Assembly (NCBI GenBank): GCA_029204225.1
Contig: CM055095.1
Coordinates: 19,739,450-19,803,449, forward strand
DNA length: 64,000 nt
Direction of reading: 5' to 3'
Origin: Diphasiastrum complanatum
Taxonomy: Eukaryota; Streptophyta; Lycopodiopsida; Lycopodiales; Lycopodiaceae
Position 1 is the stretch's first letter, and every line of letters begins with the position of its first letter. The notes beneath the pieces were generated by a model, which searched no databases, was not told where the DNA came from, and saw only the letters and a list, made by a program, of their open reading frames with translations. This document shows positions 1-11,415 of this stretch, piece after piece. The translations under genes and the position numbers were made by a program.

Positions 1-100
1 ATACAAGTTCTATTTATCCGATTTGCGTGGTCATTGGGTCGGTCTTATACACGCGGGAGGCCGGTGCCCTCACACTTATTATTCTAACTGTACAATGTAA
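1..100 (+). repeat. possible gypsy LTR edge fragment
   Basis: The stretch around 27-80 (cattgggtc, acacgcggg, then ctcacacttatta) resembles the end of the gypsy E LTR near 43210-43280 (cattgggtt, acacgcagg, ctcacttatta). It may be a fragment of a related LTR cut by the window edge. The similarity is short and interrupted, so this is tentative. Confidence 0.3.
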
Positions 101-184
101 TGTGGCAGGGCCCACTAGGTAAGGCTTGGCCAATAGTATTTCAAGTGATGAGACCCACTTGTTCATCATTGTGTAGGAAATACC

Positions 185-330
185 CACAACAAGGTCCCTC
201 GGAGACTTGTTCCGCTAGTGCTCGACTTTGATCAGGTTCTCTCTGGGCTTGCGGCATCATAATTACCACGTCGTCCAAGGTACAATTTTTGAAAGTTTCA
301 GGCATTTCGTGAATTGGCGCTCATCGAGAT
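185..330 (-). pseudogene. gypsy polyprotein spacer fragment (E family)
   Basis: Read on the minus strand, this encodes a sliver beginning MPETFKNCTLDDVVIMMPQA. It closely parallels the protease-RT spacer of gypsy E near 39050-38960, which reads MPEHFKRYTLDDVVIMLPKA. No catalytic motif lies in this piece and it cannot be followed on either side. It is best explained as an isolated scrap of an E-family Ty3/gypsy element. The ends are set only by where similarity stops. Confidence 0.5.
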
Positions 331-709
331 TCCTCTTTCAGTATATTGATCTTAGCTCGACTTGTCATCTTTTGGTTTTCTACTTAGAATTTGCTTTGCA
401 CAGGAACACAGATCATGCTACACAGTAACACAGACAGAAAATCACTCTCCTCAGCAAGCTCACATAGCAACTGTATTTCTCAAAATGAAATTACACTGTA
501 CATATAGTTGTTCACTCAGGCAACCCATGCATGACCCAGGTTGTCGTTGGCGGGACGCGTGTCCCGTCGACTTGCCTTGTGGCGAGGCCAACTGATCCTT
601 ATCCACTAATAGGACCCACTTACAGTCACACAGTGATTCTAACTTTAATTCTAACTCTCTCCCTTAAAGTAGAGTCACTTTTTATACGATCATGTACATA
701 GCTTTAAAG

Positions 710-1185
710 TCAACAAACTTTAAATACAGAAAGTTTTGATTTAAACTTATCAAACTTTTCTCCAGTAAGTGGCTTAGTGAAAATATCAGCTAGTTGTTCT
801 TCTGTGCTACAATGAACAACATGAATTTCACGACCTAGCAGCCTTTCACGTATGAAGTGATATTGAATCTCAATGTGTTTAGTTCTCGCATGGAACACCC
901 TGGATTCTTTGCTAGCTGAATGCCACTCTGACTGTCGCTATGTAAAATTATGGGATTTTTCTGCTTCATGAGATTTGTCTCAACCATATAGCTTCTTGTG
1001 CAGCACTACACATTGCCTTATACTCTGCTTCTGTGGTGGAAAGAGCAATTGTACTTTGCTTCTTACTAGACCAGGAAAAGCAATTACCACAAAACTAGAA
1101 TATATATCCTGTGGTGGATCTACAATCATCATAGTCACCTCCCCAGTCCGCATCCACATAGCCACACAACAGACTCCTTGATCTG
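710..1185 (-). pseudogene. copia A RNase H
   Basis: RNase H removes the RNA strand of the RNA-DNA hybrid during reverse transcription. Reading minus, this piece begins GYVDADWGGD, passes WSSKKQSTIALSTTEAEYKA and ends ARTKHIEIQYHFIRE with ADIFTKPLTGEKF, the standard copia RNase H order. At least two frameshifts or stops interrupt it, near 1110 and 930. It is one base out of frame with the integrase before it, so the junction looks like a deletion scar and not a working fusion. Confidence 0.8.
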
Positions 1186-3163
1186 TGCATCATCCGAGTT
1201 AAACTTCTGATCTTCATGGAAGATCACATCTCTACTAACAACATTCTTGTCAGTAGTAGGAAGATATACTTTGTATGCTTTTTTAGTGGATTCATATCCT
1301 ACAAAAATTCCTTTAACTGCACTAGGATCTTCCTTCTTCCTAGTTTCTAGAGGCACATGCACAAAGCATACACAACCAAAAATCCTAAGATGATCTACCT
1401 TAGGCTTTTTCTTATACAACATCTCAAATGGTGTTTTTCCTCCTATTGCAAGATTTGGAAGCCTATTACAAAGATAGTTTGCACATGCAACTACCTCTCC
1501 CCAAAATTCTTTAGGCAGAGAAGCTTCTAGCCTAATGGCTTTTGCACCTTTACACAAAGTTCTATTTTTTCTCTCAACAACACCATTTTGCTGAGGAGTA
1601 TATGAATAAGAAAACTTTCTTTGAATGTCTTCTCCCTCAAAAAAGTCTTTAAACTTATTGGAAGTGTATTCTCCTCCACTATCACTTCTCAAAGCTTTCA
1701 ACTTGAAAGAAAACTACGTTTCTACATAAGCTTTGAAAGTAAGAAAAACATCATAGACCTTGGCTTTTAAAGACAACATACAGATCCAAGAATATCTTGT
1801 ATATTCATCTACAAAGGAAACAAAGCAGTTTGCTCCTCCTTTACTCTTAGTTGATGAGAAATGAACATCAGAGTGCACTAGTTCAAATGGTTGCTTTGTT
1901 TTGATGCTTGATCTAGGAAAAGACCTTCTGTGTGATTTTGCCAGCACACAAGCTTCACAAGGTAGAAGCTCCTTTGACAGTGTCTTTGGTAGTCCAACAA
2001 CTTTTCCTTCCTTGACCATAGATTGCATGTCTTTGAAATTGGGATGACCCAATCTCTTGTGCCACAGATCCTCCTGAAGAACCTTGGTCTCATAAGCAAT
2101 ATCTGAAATGTTAGCACTCTCCCTAGAATCTAGTTTGTACAACTTACCAATTCTAGATCCTCTAGCAATAACTTCATTTTCTCTTGAGATTATACACTTG
2201 TCAACTAGAAACGTGACATCCAATCCACTATCAAACAACTGTTCTACACTAATGAGATTCTTAGTCAATTTAGGTACATACAGTACATCATGTAAGAAAA
2301 AAGATTTTGATGATGATGCATGCAATGGAATACTACCAATTCCTTCAATCCTACACTCTACATCATTAGCAGTATAGATTGATCTTTTTGCAACTAGGTA
2401 TGGCATGAGATTAGTAAAAGAGTTCCTAGAACTAGACATATGGGAACTAACGCCACTATCTATCCACCAGACTTCTTCATTCTTAAAAGGAAAAGATGAA
2501 AAAATAGACATCATTAATGAATCCCCTCTTTCACTCTCAACACCCTCACACTCATCCTCATTAGTAAGGTTAGGTTGCTTAGATTGGTTCTTCTTCTTGA
2601 AATAGTTTGATGCATAGTGTCCTTTCTTGCCACAGAAAAAACACTTGATCTTTGACAGCTTCATCTTGCCACTGGATGTTGCAGCTTCTGAGGACTGATC
2701 CTCACCACCTTCTTTGACTTTGTCCTTCTTGAAGTGTTGTTGTCCTTTGTCCTTGCCTCTTCACTTGTCTCTGATGAAGAGTATTTTGTCATCTCCACCA
2801 TCTTTCAATGAAAGTCTGTTGATCCTCAGCATCTTGTTCTCTTGTCTGCTTTCTTCAGCAATGAGAACACCTTGAAATGTCTCCGAGGATGGAAGATCCT
2901 CCCTGACAGCATAAGTCTGTGCAATATTGTCATACTCATCTCTAAGTCCATTTAGGACTACTTGAACAAGTTCAGTGTTCTTAAGAGCATCACCAATACC
3001 AGCTAACTCTTGATGAAGATCCTTAACTCTCATGACATATGATGAAGCACTCTCATCTAATCTCTGATAACTTAGAAATATTTGGTTTCTTAGTGTAAGC
3101 AATCTAGAAGTATTCTTAATTTCATAGATTGTTTTTAGAGTATCTGTAGTAAAGCTACCTTTA
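1160..3163 (-). pseudogene. copia A gag-protease-integrase
   Basis: Would encode nucleocapsid-binding gag, aspartic protease and integrase of a copia polyprotein. All parts lie in one frame, broken by a TGA at 2761-2763 and a TAG at 1714-1716. The gag helix region reads NTSRLLTLRNQ and onward. The zinc knuckle reads CFFCGKKGHYASNY, so the last cysteine has become tyrosine. The protease motif is DSGV instead of the usual DSGA. Integrase has the HHCC region (LWHKRLGHPN, CEACVLAKSH), a first Asp in LVHSDVHF, a second in LRSDSGGEY and the catalytic Glu in NGVVERKNR. The gag start is missing, and the reading frame shifts where integrase meets RNase H. Confidence 0.85.
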
Positions 3164-3169
3164 CAAGCT

Positions 3170-3660
3170 TTACTTCCGGCGCCAATGGCGCTAGCATTGT
3201 CCTTGGTGCCATTAGCGCCCCTGCTGCTCCGGCGTCGGCGCCTCTCCCGGCACCACTATGACCAGAATCCAGCCGGTGCCAAGTTCCTATGGCTGAAAAT
3301 CTTTGATCGGTTCTAGCGAAGTCTAGAGAGCTCAGATCGATGTGCAATCACCTCACACAATCTAGGCATGATTAAAGGAAGCCTGAGGATCAATAAATTC
3401 TAGAGAGAGAAAATCCTAGAGAGAGAAAACATGCTTTACCAGCCTGGGTAGAGTACTTGGTATGAGGGGAGGTGGCGAATCCCACCAATAATATAGGGGA
3501 GTGCGGATTGCGACTCAAGGCGAGTTCCAACCAAGTCTCAGCCTCCCTTGTTGGAATGTTGTCCTGGCACTCGCCTTGGCATGCCAGCGCCAAGGAGACT
3601 AGGGTCGGTCACACACTTGAAATGTAACCTTCTCAAATTTATCTGATAGCATATTAAATG
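3170..3660. other. GC-rich block and unassigned sequence
   Basis: The first ~130 bases are strikingly GC-rich for this window and contain repeated ggcgcc/gcgcta words. The minus strand is open for about 70 codons rich in Ala, Gly and Pro, running into the gag of copia A. A short repeat, ctagagagagaaaa, occurs twice near 3400-3430. No family was recognised. Confidence 0.4.
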
Positions 3661-3669
3661 CATCAGAAG

Positions 3670-3970
3670 ATGAAGATCAGCTCTAGCATAGGAGAATGTA
3701 TCATCCGAACATGCGGAGCTTGTATGACATGAGCAAAAAAGACATAGTCACAGGTCTCAAGATATCAAGATCCGAAACTGAGTTTTGCAAGGCTTGTTAG
3801 AAAGGCAAGCAACATCAGAATCCATTCACGCATGAGGAAAGAAGAGCCAAAGAAGTTCTTGAGCTCGTCCACTCTGATGTATGTGGATTGATGAAGATGG
3901 ATTCGCTCTCAAGTTTGAGGTATTTTCTGATGTTCATATATGATTATAGCTGGATGACCACGATCTACTG
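3670..3970 (+). pseudogene. copia P integrase N-terminal fragment
   Basis: The plus strand encodes part of a copia integrase: an HHCC-type region resembling HRRMYHPNMRSLYDMSKKD with a stop where Trp is expected, the cysteine pair region ETEFCKAC followed by another stop, then LELVHSDVCG holding the first catalytic Asp and YDYSWMTTIY. It ends abruptly at a polypurine tract (aaggaggag) and an LTR, so everything from the second catalytic Asp through RNase H has been deleted. It is unrelated in orientation to elements A and B on either side. Confidence 0.75.
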
Positions 3971-3980
3971 TAAGGAGGAG

Positions 3981-4785
3981 TGTTGAAAATTGTCACTTCT
4001 CACTTGACATTGGTTAGTGTAAATATTGATCAAACATTAGAATAATGTTGATGATTTGATTTCACACGTGTGGAGCCTGTTCCCACGTGTGAAAGGATGT
4101 ACTTTTCATACTTGTATATATCTAAATTGATTTTGCATCAATCTAGTTAGTGTGAACATGATATGACTAGTTTTTCTAGTTAGTGTGAACATGATATGAC
4201 TAGTTTTTTTTAGTCAAGTTGACTAGTCACCTAGAAATTAGCCTTTCCTTGCATGTGCATGTGTAAATGCTCCCACATGGCAAGTGGATGTTCACACGTG
4301 TGTATAGAGTACTAGAAGATAAGAGTCGACCATTTTCCTTATATCCTATTTTGTAGGGAATATTTCTATATTCTAGGAGACTAGCTTTTTGGATTTTAGC
4401 CATATTCCAGAAGGTCAACTTTTGGATAAGGATCAAGGATGGATCAAATGGATAGATCTGAGTGATGTGGCACTCTTCACACGTGTGAAGACCTGCTGGA
4501 CTGTACCAGACTCGTGGATGTACTTGATCCATAAAAGGATAATCAGTTTGCTAAGAAGATTGGTGAAACTTTTGCATTCTACACTTTTGTGAGATTTCTA
4601 GTCATTTGTGTTGTGATTTCTATGAGTGATTGCTATCTAGGACTATTGTACTTCTTGTTTCAGGTGCAGGCCGTACTGTGGACAATACTCCACACGTGTG
4701 AGGCCGCTCTCACTAATTTATGATTGTACTTAACAATCATAGAGAGTTATTCGTTGCTTAATCAATGGATCTATCAAGTTCTACA
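3981..4785 (+). repeat. copia P 3' LTR
   Basis: Begins TGTTGAAAATTG directly after the polypurine tract aaggaggag and ends near TTCTACA, an 805-bp TG...CA unit. It holds CACACGTGTG palindromes at 4063, 4293, 4477 and 4691. The one at 4475-4490 is a perfect 16-bp palindrome. The right end abuts the truncated integrase of copia B. No matching 5' LTR is seen. Confidence 0.7.
4143..4209. repeat. 33-bp tandem duplication inside the P LTR
   Basis: Two adjacent, almost identical copies of a unit beginning ctagttagtgtgaacatg and ending in gactag plus a T run. It lies in the first third of the LTR, where U3 regulatory repeats are common. Confidence 0.8.
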
Positions 4786-6602
4786 CAAAGGCTCCTATTT
4801 TTCCTCTCGGCCACCCCATTTTGTTGGGGGGGGGGAGGGTAGGAACAAGTGAGCTATCTCTTGATTCCATTGATCTCACAAAAGTCTCTCATCTTGTTGG
4901 AGATATATTCTCCTCCATTATCACATCTTAGAACTTTAATGCAAGAACTAAGTTGCTTTTCCAATAGAATAGAGACTTAAACTTTACAAAAGCTTCATAT
5001 ACAAGGCTTTTCTTAGGCAATAATTCAATCCAAGTGTATCTAGTACAATCATCTATGAAAGTCAAATACATTAAGGCACCTCCATTACTTTCATGAGAAA
5101 AAGCATGTACATCTGAATAAGATCTAAAGGTGAGGTAGATCTTGTCAAAGATCTCTTGTAGGAAATCTTGTGTGACTTTGCAAGGCCACATGCCTCACAC
5201 ACTTTGCCACACTTCTTGAAAGCTTTTGGTAGGCCGAGAGCTAGCTCCTTTGATGCCATGGATTCCATTGATTGAAGATTAGGATGGCCTAATCTTTTGT
5301 GCCGAAGCTCCACTTGAGTCAACTCCTCCCTAGCCATATTTTACACTTTCAATAGCCACATTAGCATCCAACTTAAAGAGCCTTCCTTTTTTAATGCCAC
5401 TAGCTATGCACTTCTCACTTTTCAAGATGGAATGCACTCCATTCTTGAAATGTACATCTAATCCATTGTCCATTAATTTTCCAATACTAAGCAAGTTTTT
5501 TGTAATGGATGGAACATACAAAACATTATCAAGATCTATCCTCTTAGATGATCCTAAGCATAATGGAATAGATCCTATGCCATCTATCTTACATTCTTGA
5601 TCACTAGCAGTGTAGATTGACTTCTTAGAATCATTACAAGAAAGTAGAGTAGAAAAATAATGCTTGTTGAATGACATGTGAAAACTAGCCCCACTATCAA
5701 TCCACCATGTCTCTTGGCTTGATCTTGGTGTACATGCTACCATCAAGGATGTGTTGAAGCCATCCTCTTCCTCCTCCCCTTGTGCAAGGTTTCCTTAATC
5801 TTCACTCCCTTGTGCATTCTTCTCCTTATAACATTCGGAAGCAAAGTGTCATTTCTTTCCACAAAAGAGACACTTAAGCTTGGCTTTGTTCTTTTGCTTC
5901 CCTTTGGAGGTAGATCCTCCATCCTTTGCCTCGACCTCCTTGCCTTGGAGCTTCTTGAAAGGATGAGTCTTTTCTTTTGTCTTTTGATGTGAAGTTTGCT
6001 TTCTCATCACCATTATGTAGTGACAAGGACCCCATTCTTGCTTTGAGGTGTAGAAACCTACTCTCCTCGGCCACAAGAACATTATGCAATCAATCAGTTG
6101 ATGGAAGTTGGTCTTGAATAGCAAAAGATTGAACTATATCAGAGAACTCATCTCGTAATCCACTCAAAATTACTTGTACTAGTTCATTGTCTTGCATCTT
6201 CTCTCCTATAGATCCCAATTCTTTGTTCAAAGATTTTATCCTTAGGACATACTCTTGTCCATTTTCTCCACCTCCTCTCATGCTTTGCAAGATCAAGTTT
6301 CTTAGCATAAGCACCCTTGAAGTGTTATTGGATTCATAATTGTTCTTTAGTGAATCCCAAGCCTCTTTTGATGAGGCATAAGAAGCCACCTCCTTCAAGA
6401 GATCATTGCTTACATTTAATCTAGCCCTCTTCTTGTATTTTAATTGTTCTTGGGCAGCTTGAGGCTCCTCCTCAACTTCTAAAACAATATCAAAGAGATC
6501 ATGGATCACAAGTAGTGATTCCATCCTCACTTTCCAAATGGAATAGTTTGTGGAATTTACTTTCTCACTAGATTCTAACAAATATCTACCCATGGATGAC
6601 AT
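4786..6602 (-). pseudogene. copia B gag-protease-integrase (truncated)
   Basis: Minus-strand copia polyprotein starting at an ATG (MSSMGRYLLESSEK). Gag spans 6602 to about 5850 with helices ending RDEFSDIVQSF. The zinc knuckle begins CLFCGKK but then has a stop where Gly is expected before HFASEC. Protease has WWIDSGASFHM, so the catalytic DSGA is intact. The integrase HHCC region reads LRHKRLGHPN and CEACGLAKSH. Several frameshifts follow. The reading ends at NGVAERKNRSLC, next to a run of about ten G residues near 4827-4836, where the P LTR cuts it. RT and RNase H are missing. It is in the same family group as copia O. Confidence 0.85.
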
Positions 6603-7065
6603 TGTGAATGAAAGCCTATGAGATGCACAAAGATCTCTTGATAATGAGTGATCTAAGATAGATTTCTAGCTTTACAAGAAGATTCTAATCTCAGCCAATC
6701 AACCTAGTTCAACTTGGATGATGGTATAGTAGATCTACTTCAATTATCCTAGCAAGTCACTCCTCCAAAACATTGATTCTAATACAATTTTGATTGATAT
6801 CTCACACATACTTAAGATCTAAACAAATCAGCCTTATAGATATGATCTAATGCTTCAAAATGAGTTGCTTCAATGAATGGAAACACTATTTGATCATTAG
6901 CATTCAATAGATTGAACCTAGATCTAGACAATGCACCAAAAACCTTGAATTCTGGACTAGTATGCATATTTTTGGGTCAAAAACACTAAAGGAAGTTAAT
7001 TTGAAGGTTGTTGTATGGTTTCACACGTGTGGACAGTACATCATCAGCCCACTATGATGGATCTA
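6603..7065. other. copia B leader-like non-coding region
   Basis: A+T-rich sequence upstream of the B gag start, with no ORF and no clear PBS or LTR end. A CACACGTGTG palindrome sits at 7022-7031 followed by agtacatc, the same arrangement as in the leader of copia O at 63783-63800. The right end is lost where plus-strand copia L begins. Confidence 0.5.
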
Positions 7066-7950
7066 TCAATAAGTATAAAGAAAGACTTTGTGCCAAAGGC
7101 TACTCATAGATCAAAGGTCTTGACTATGAAGACACCTTTGCACCAGTTGCAAAGATGGTAACAATCCAAATACTTATATATCTTGCATGTTTTCACAATT
7201 GGAGTATGTTCCAGCTTGATGTTTCAAATCCATTTCTCAATGGTTATCTTGATAAGGAGATTTATATGGAGCAACCTCCAGGTTTTGAGAAAGAAGGTGA
7301 TGAATCAAAAGTTTGTCTTTTGTTTAAAAGTCTCTATGGACTGAAACAAGCACCAAGGTCTTGGTATGCAAGGCTCAACTCCTATCTCATATCACTCGAA
7401 TTTTGTCCAAGTGAATATGACCCTTCTCTGTATTATAAGTTTATAGATAATTGTAATTATACTTCTCATCTATGTAGATGATATCATTCTTTGTGGAAAT
7501 AATGAGAAACTAGTTGAAGAAACTAAGCATGCACTTGGTACTAAGTTTAAGATGCAGGACTTAGGAGTTCTTTACTATATTCTAGGCCTTGAAATAGATT
7601 TTTGGAAAGGTCATGCATTTATAAGCCAAAGTAGATATGCACTTTCCATGCTCAAGAAATTCTAGATGGAAAATTGTAAAGGCATAGATACACCTATGGA
7701 GCACACTGTAAAAGTTCCTATGAAAGATGATAAAAAATCCTTTGACTATGGAAGGAGCAAACACATTGAAGTAGCTCATCATTTTGTAAGAGAAAAAGTC
7801 ATTGGGAGAGAGATCTCACTGGAGCATGTTAATTCTACAAATTGTGTTGCAGATCTTCTCACCAAGCCACTAGTCAAGAATGTCTTTATCAAGATGAGGT
7901 CTAACCTTGGCCTTATTTCAAAATTTAACAATGCCTTTCAAACGAAATAA
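7066..7950 (+). pseudogene. copia L RT and truncated RNase H
   Basis: Plus-strand copia reverse transcriptase: FAPVAKMVTIQ, FQLDVSNPFLNG, IYMEQPPGF, LYGLKQAPRSWY, then a frameshift near 7455 and the catalytic IYVDDIILCG. The conserved region continues through LGVLYYILGLEIDF and MENCKGIDTPMEH with one stop. At about 7745 the sequence jumps from DDKKSFDYG into RSKHIEVAHHFVREK, so the RNase H segment with its catalytic Asp and Glu residues is deleted. It ends ADLLTKPLVKN, then a polypurine tract and an LTR. Close in sequence to copia C. Confidence 0.85.
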
Positions 7951-8003
7951 ATCATTTGGCAAAATTGAAGTAGTACTAAAAGAACAATCACACTCAGGAG
8001 GAG

Positions 8004-8345
8004 TGTGAAGATTATTAAAATATTATCTTCCTATCTCAAGTTTGGGGCCATGTCCATGGTTATTTCCACTAAATTTCATGTTGTACATAAAAGGTATGTG
8101 AATTGAGCACATAACCTTCTAGTATAGGTCGGATTTGAGTTAGATAGATTCAATTTTGATGACATGCAGAAGTTTAGATAGCATGCAATGTCATACTGTA
8201 TGCATGCAAGCCACATGCAATCAGTGCATGCAACATGCAAAGTGGTTTCTGTGATCTACACATGTCTAGGTAGTTTTATGAGTTGACATGTAGTACATGC
8301 AACATCCATGCATGCAGTTACACATGTGGATCTCTGGTAGGTGAA
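8004..8345 (+). repeat. copia L 3' LTR (partial)
   Basis: Starts TGTGAAGATTATT directly after the polypurine tract aggaggag, the same start as the copia C LTR (TGTGAAGAATTG). About eight CATGCA words, including CATGCATG, cluster between 8160 and 8320. The right end is not clear, because the LTR of minus-strand copia M follows. Confidence 0.6.
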
Positions 8346-8349
8346 TTTG

Positions 8350-8771
8350 TGTTGGTGTTATTTAGTGTTTGAGTAGGAATATATTGTTGGAAGTGTGTTG
8401 TAATTTTGTGTGTTAAGGGTGAGAGCTAAGTTTGCAATTGCATTGTTGCTACCGTAAATTTGTGTAATTGTTGGCAATAAGAGTAATTTTCTTGCATGAG
8501 TTTCCAATTGGTAGCTTGGGTTTATGGCAGAGTAATGCAATTCAATTGTAAGACATTTACATTGTTTTTAATAGTAAATGGAATTGCTATTCTGCTATCA
8601 CTATTTTATGCAATATGTGATGATGAAATTTATTTGAGTTATGTTTGATAGTAGTGTAAGGAAGCGCAATTAGGATAGATTGTTTATTACTTTATTTACT
8701 ATTGTTCCCAGTACAATGATTAGTATAACTCCCAATTGGGCAAGTTATTTGGGAATTAATTTTTTTCTAAC
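8350..8771 (-). repeat. copia M 3' LTR
   Basis: On the minus strand this begins TGTTAGAAAAAAATT at 8771, right after the purine-containing end of copia M (ctaatgag), and probably ends near 8350. The end is placed only by the terminal CA and loss of character. No partner LTR is in the window. Confidence 0.45.
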
Positions 8772-8799
8772 ACTCATTAGAAGAAAAGAAATATTAAGT

Positions 8800-9830
8800 G
8801 GAAAATCCATTATGACTTCCTAAATATAGAGCCTTTAAAATATCTACACCATGTTTTGTAGAAAATTGGATAGAATTCTCTATTTAGAACTTTTTCTCTA
8901 ACATAATGATATTTTATCTTAGCATGTTTACTTTGGGAATGAAACCTAGGATTTAATGACAATGCACTAGCACTTTGATTTCCACAAAACAATTGAATTG
9001 GACTATTTTGAGGTAGTTTGATGTCAAAAAGTAATTGTCTAAGCCAAATGTCTTCTTTCATTGCATGTGTTATATGAATATATTCTGCTTTTAAAGTAGG
9101 AGATAAGGCTATCAAAGTTTGCTTTCTATTGTTCCATGATATTAGACCATTTTTTAGTAGGTTTATATAATCTGATGTGGCCTTTCTTATATCCACGTTT
9201 TTTGCCCAATTTGCATTTGTGTAACCATGTAGAACATGACTCCCTTTGTATTGAACTGGTTGTAGCAAATGTAGCGGTCTTTGTGGCTTGTTAATATTTT
9301 AGCACTCTAATAAGTGTCATCCAATGTGTTATTCCAAGGTTTGACATGAATTAAGTTAGTGTGTTGACTACATAAGCAATGTTGAGCCTTCTACATGTAT
9401 GGCATACATGAGAATCCAATGATTGAGTGTGAATACTCCTTCATTTGCTTTCCTTCTACATGTTTTGAGGACAATGATCCTTAGATAGTTATAAGTCTGG
9501 ATCCATTGAAAAATTTAGAAGTATACAGTTCTGGAAATTATAATCATGCAATAAATTATGAAGATATCATTGCCGACTTATATATATTAGTCTATTGTTC
9601 TTGTGTCCATGAATTTGATGCCAATAAAGAACTATGCTTCTCTTAGATCTATCATGTCAAATTCTTTTGAGGTCATAGTTTATAGTTCCTTAATAAGTTC
9701 AATGTCATTACCAAAAAGCAATGTATCATTAACATATAATGTGACATAATAAAAGAAATATTACCTTTAAGGTTAATGAATTGGTCTTCAAGGAAGACGA
9801 CATCCCTGCTCAGAAATATTTTTCATGTGT
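8800..9830 (-). pseudogene. copia M RT/RNase H remnant
   Basis: Minus-strand remnant. A short integrase tail (SRDVVFLEDQF, near 9770-9830) is followed by a C-terminal RT piece in which the catalytic motif reads YVNDTLLFGND, with Asn in place of the first Asp, plus EFDMIDL and several stops. RNase H occupies 9268-8810 as one open frame, but its catalytic residues are altered: YTNANWAKN replaces YTDADWAG, and CGNQSA replaces CDNQSA. The end SKHAKIKYHYVREK is typical of copia. A large deletion between integrase and RT is implied. This element is an old inactive copy. Confidence 0.75.
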
Positions 9831-11363
9831 GTCTCGACTCACTACTAACATATTGATGGTACTGTATAAATAGATCAATGTACAAAAATTGCTAAAAACG
9901 ATAGTATCTGTCGAGTGTTCAGATAAACTAGACTTACCTATACTGACACTTTTTTGAAACGAAAGGCATGCAAAGAGCAAATGATTATCATTGTTTGAAT
10001 AGATATACAAACAACACAATTCAAGATAGTTGACATTGTGTAAACATCTAAATGTAGTAGGGGTATGATGTGCTTGAATAAACTTTTAGCTAATACACTT
10101 AATTTGATAAACAATGTTGAAAAAACTATTGATTGACTTATAGTTTGATGTTGTTTTCAATTTTTCCCAAAGCAAGAGAGACCTAGAGATGTAAAAATTT
10201 AAAAGTCGTTATTTGAAGATTATTTTATGAAATTATGGCCAAAAAATGTTGAAAGCAACAAGACTTCTAATGTGAATCCTATAACTCGAAGAAAAATGTT
10301 AGAGACATGATCTAAATTATGGACTTTTGAAGATAGAGCTTCATATTGGTCCAAGTGCTTAGTAGAGTTATGATGCTCATTAAGTGATTAGTTCTCGTCA
10401 ATTTGTGGCTAGAGTGCATTTAACAATATGTACTACTTTGTGACTTTCACACATTCTATCATGTTTTTTTTTATAGGACAAATCCCTTTGAAAACTCTTT
10501 ATTCTCTAAATTGTTGATCCTTTCTATTCCCATAGTGCATTGTGATTACTCATTCTTGGCATTTCTATTTGAATGATGTCTTCCTTTAACCTGCAAGTGA
10601 TTCTTTTTGCAATTATTCATGACACAAAAGTTGCAACACACATGAATTTAGTTGCAAATTGACAAATGTCCTTAATATGCCAAGAGCATGTCCACATCAA
10701 CTCTTCATAGTCATCATGATTAAAGGATCTTTTGATGCATAATTATGATAGAGAAATGCTTCATAAAAAGGCAAGGATTGTTGAAACATGTCTTTTTCAA
10801 AAACTCAAAAAATGTGTAGCTATTATATCTTGAAGTGACTACTGTTTTAAGAAGTATTTTATTTGAATCCAAGATATTTTACGAAAATGGAAGATGCTTA
10901 TACCTTTGTAGTTGTGTAGGACCCATAATATATGAAAATGATCAAATCTAACATAAATTATATTGGCATAAAGTGCTCCAAATAATAGTTTTAGCTCAAT
11001 ACGAAAGTCAACTAGAACTATTGGGTACCAGCTTGAGTTTTTAGTATGAAAAGTGATATGTTCAATAAAATGTGAAAATTTTCAGCAATGTGAAGTGTTT
11101 CCACAAAATAGCTGGAAATCATTGATAAATGACAACCTTTTTGTTCACACACCTAGTACATGTACATCATAGATTTTATTGAATAACTTTATGAATGGTA
11201 CCAAGAACAATTTACATATAATATCCATAAATCTTTATAGTGCACATTTCTTTGCATATACACCACCCATTGTTTCATCTCAATAAAAATAACAAGCACA
11301 TCTTCTTATTTGGTAATTCAAGTAAGGAGCATATGTAATCATTATGTTTGAATTATATTTGTA

Positions 11364-11366
<3 letters not shown>

Positions 11367-11411
<45 letters not shown>
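11367..11411. repeat. (TG)n microsatellite
   Basis: An uninterrupted TG dinucleotide run of about 45 bp, followed by a related stretch of alternating CA/TG words such as gcacacatgcacac. Any open frame through it is low complexity and not a gene. Confidence 0.95.

Positions 11412-11415
<4 letters not shown>

Larger units (their letters stand above)
660..3170 (-). mobile_element. copia element A, RT-deleted remnant
   Basis: A minus-strand Ty1/copia remnant reading gag, protease, integrase, then RNase H, followed by a purine-rich stretch at about 660-670 (aagggagagag) where a polypurine tract is expected. The RT domain is missing: integrase C-terminal sequence runs straight into RNase H at about 1160-1185. 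The first ~110 gag residues are also absent. The LTR start left of 660 could not be fixed, and no right LTR is seen. Confidence 0.8.
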
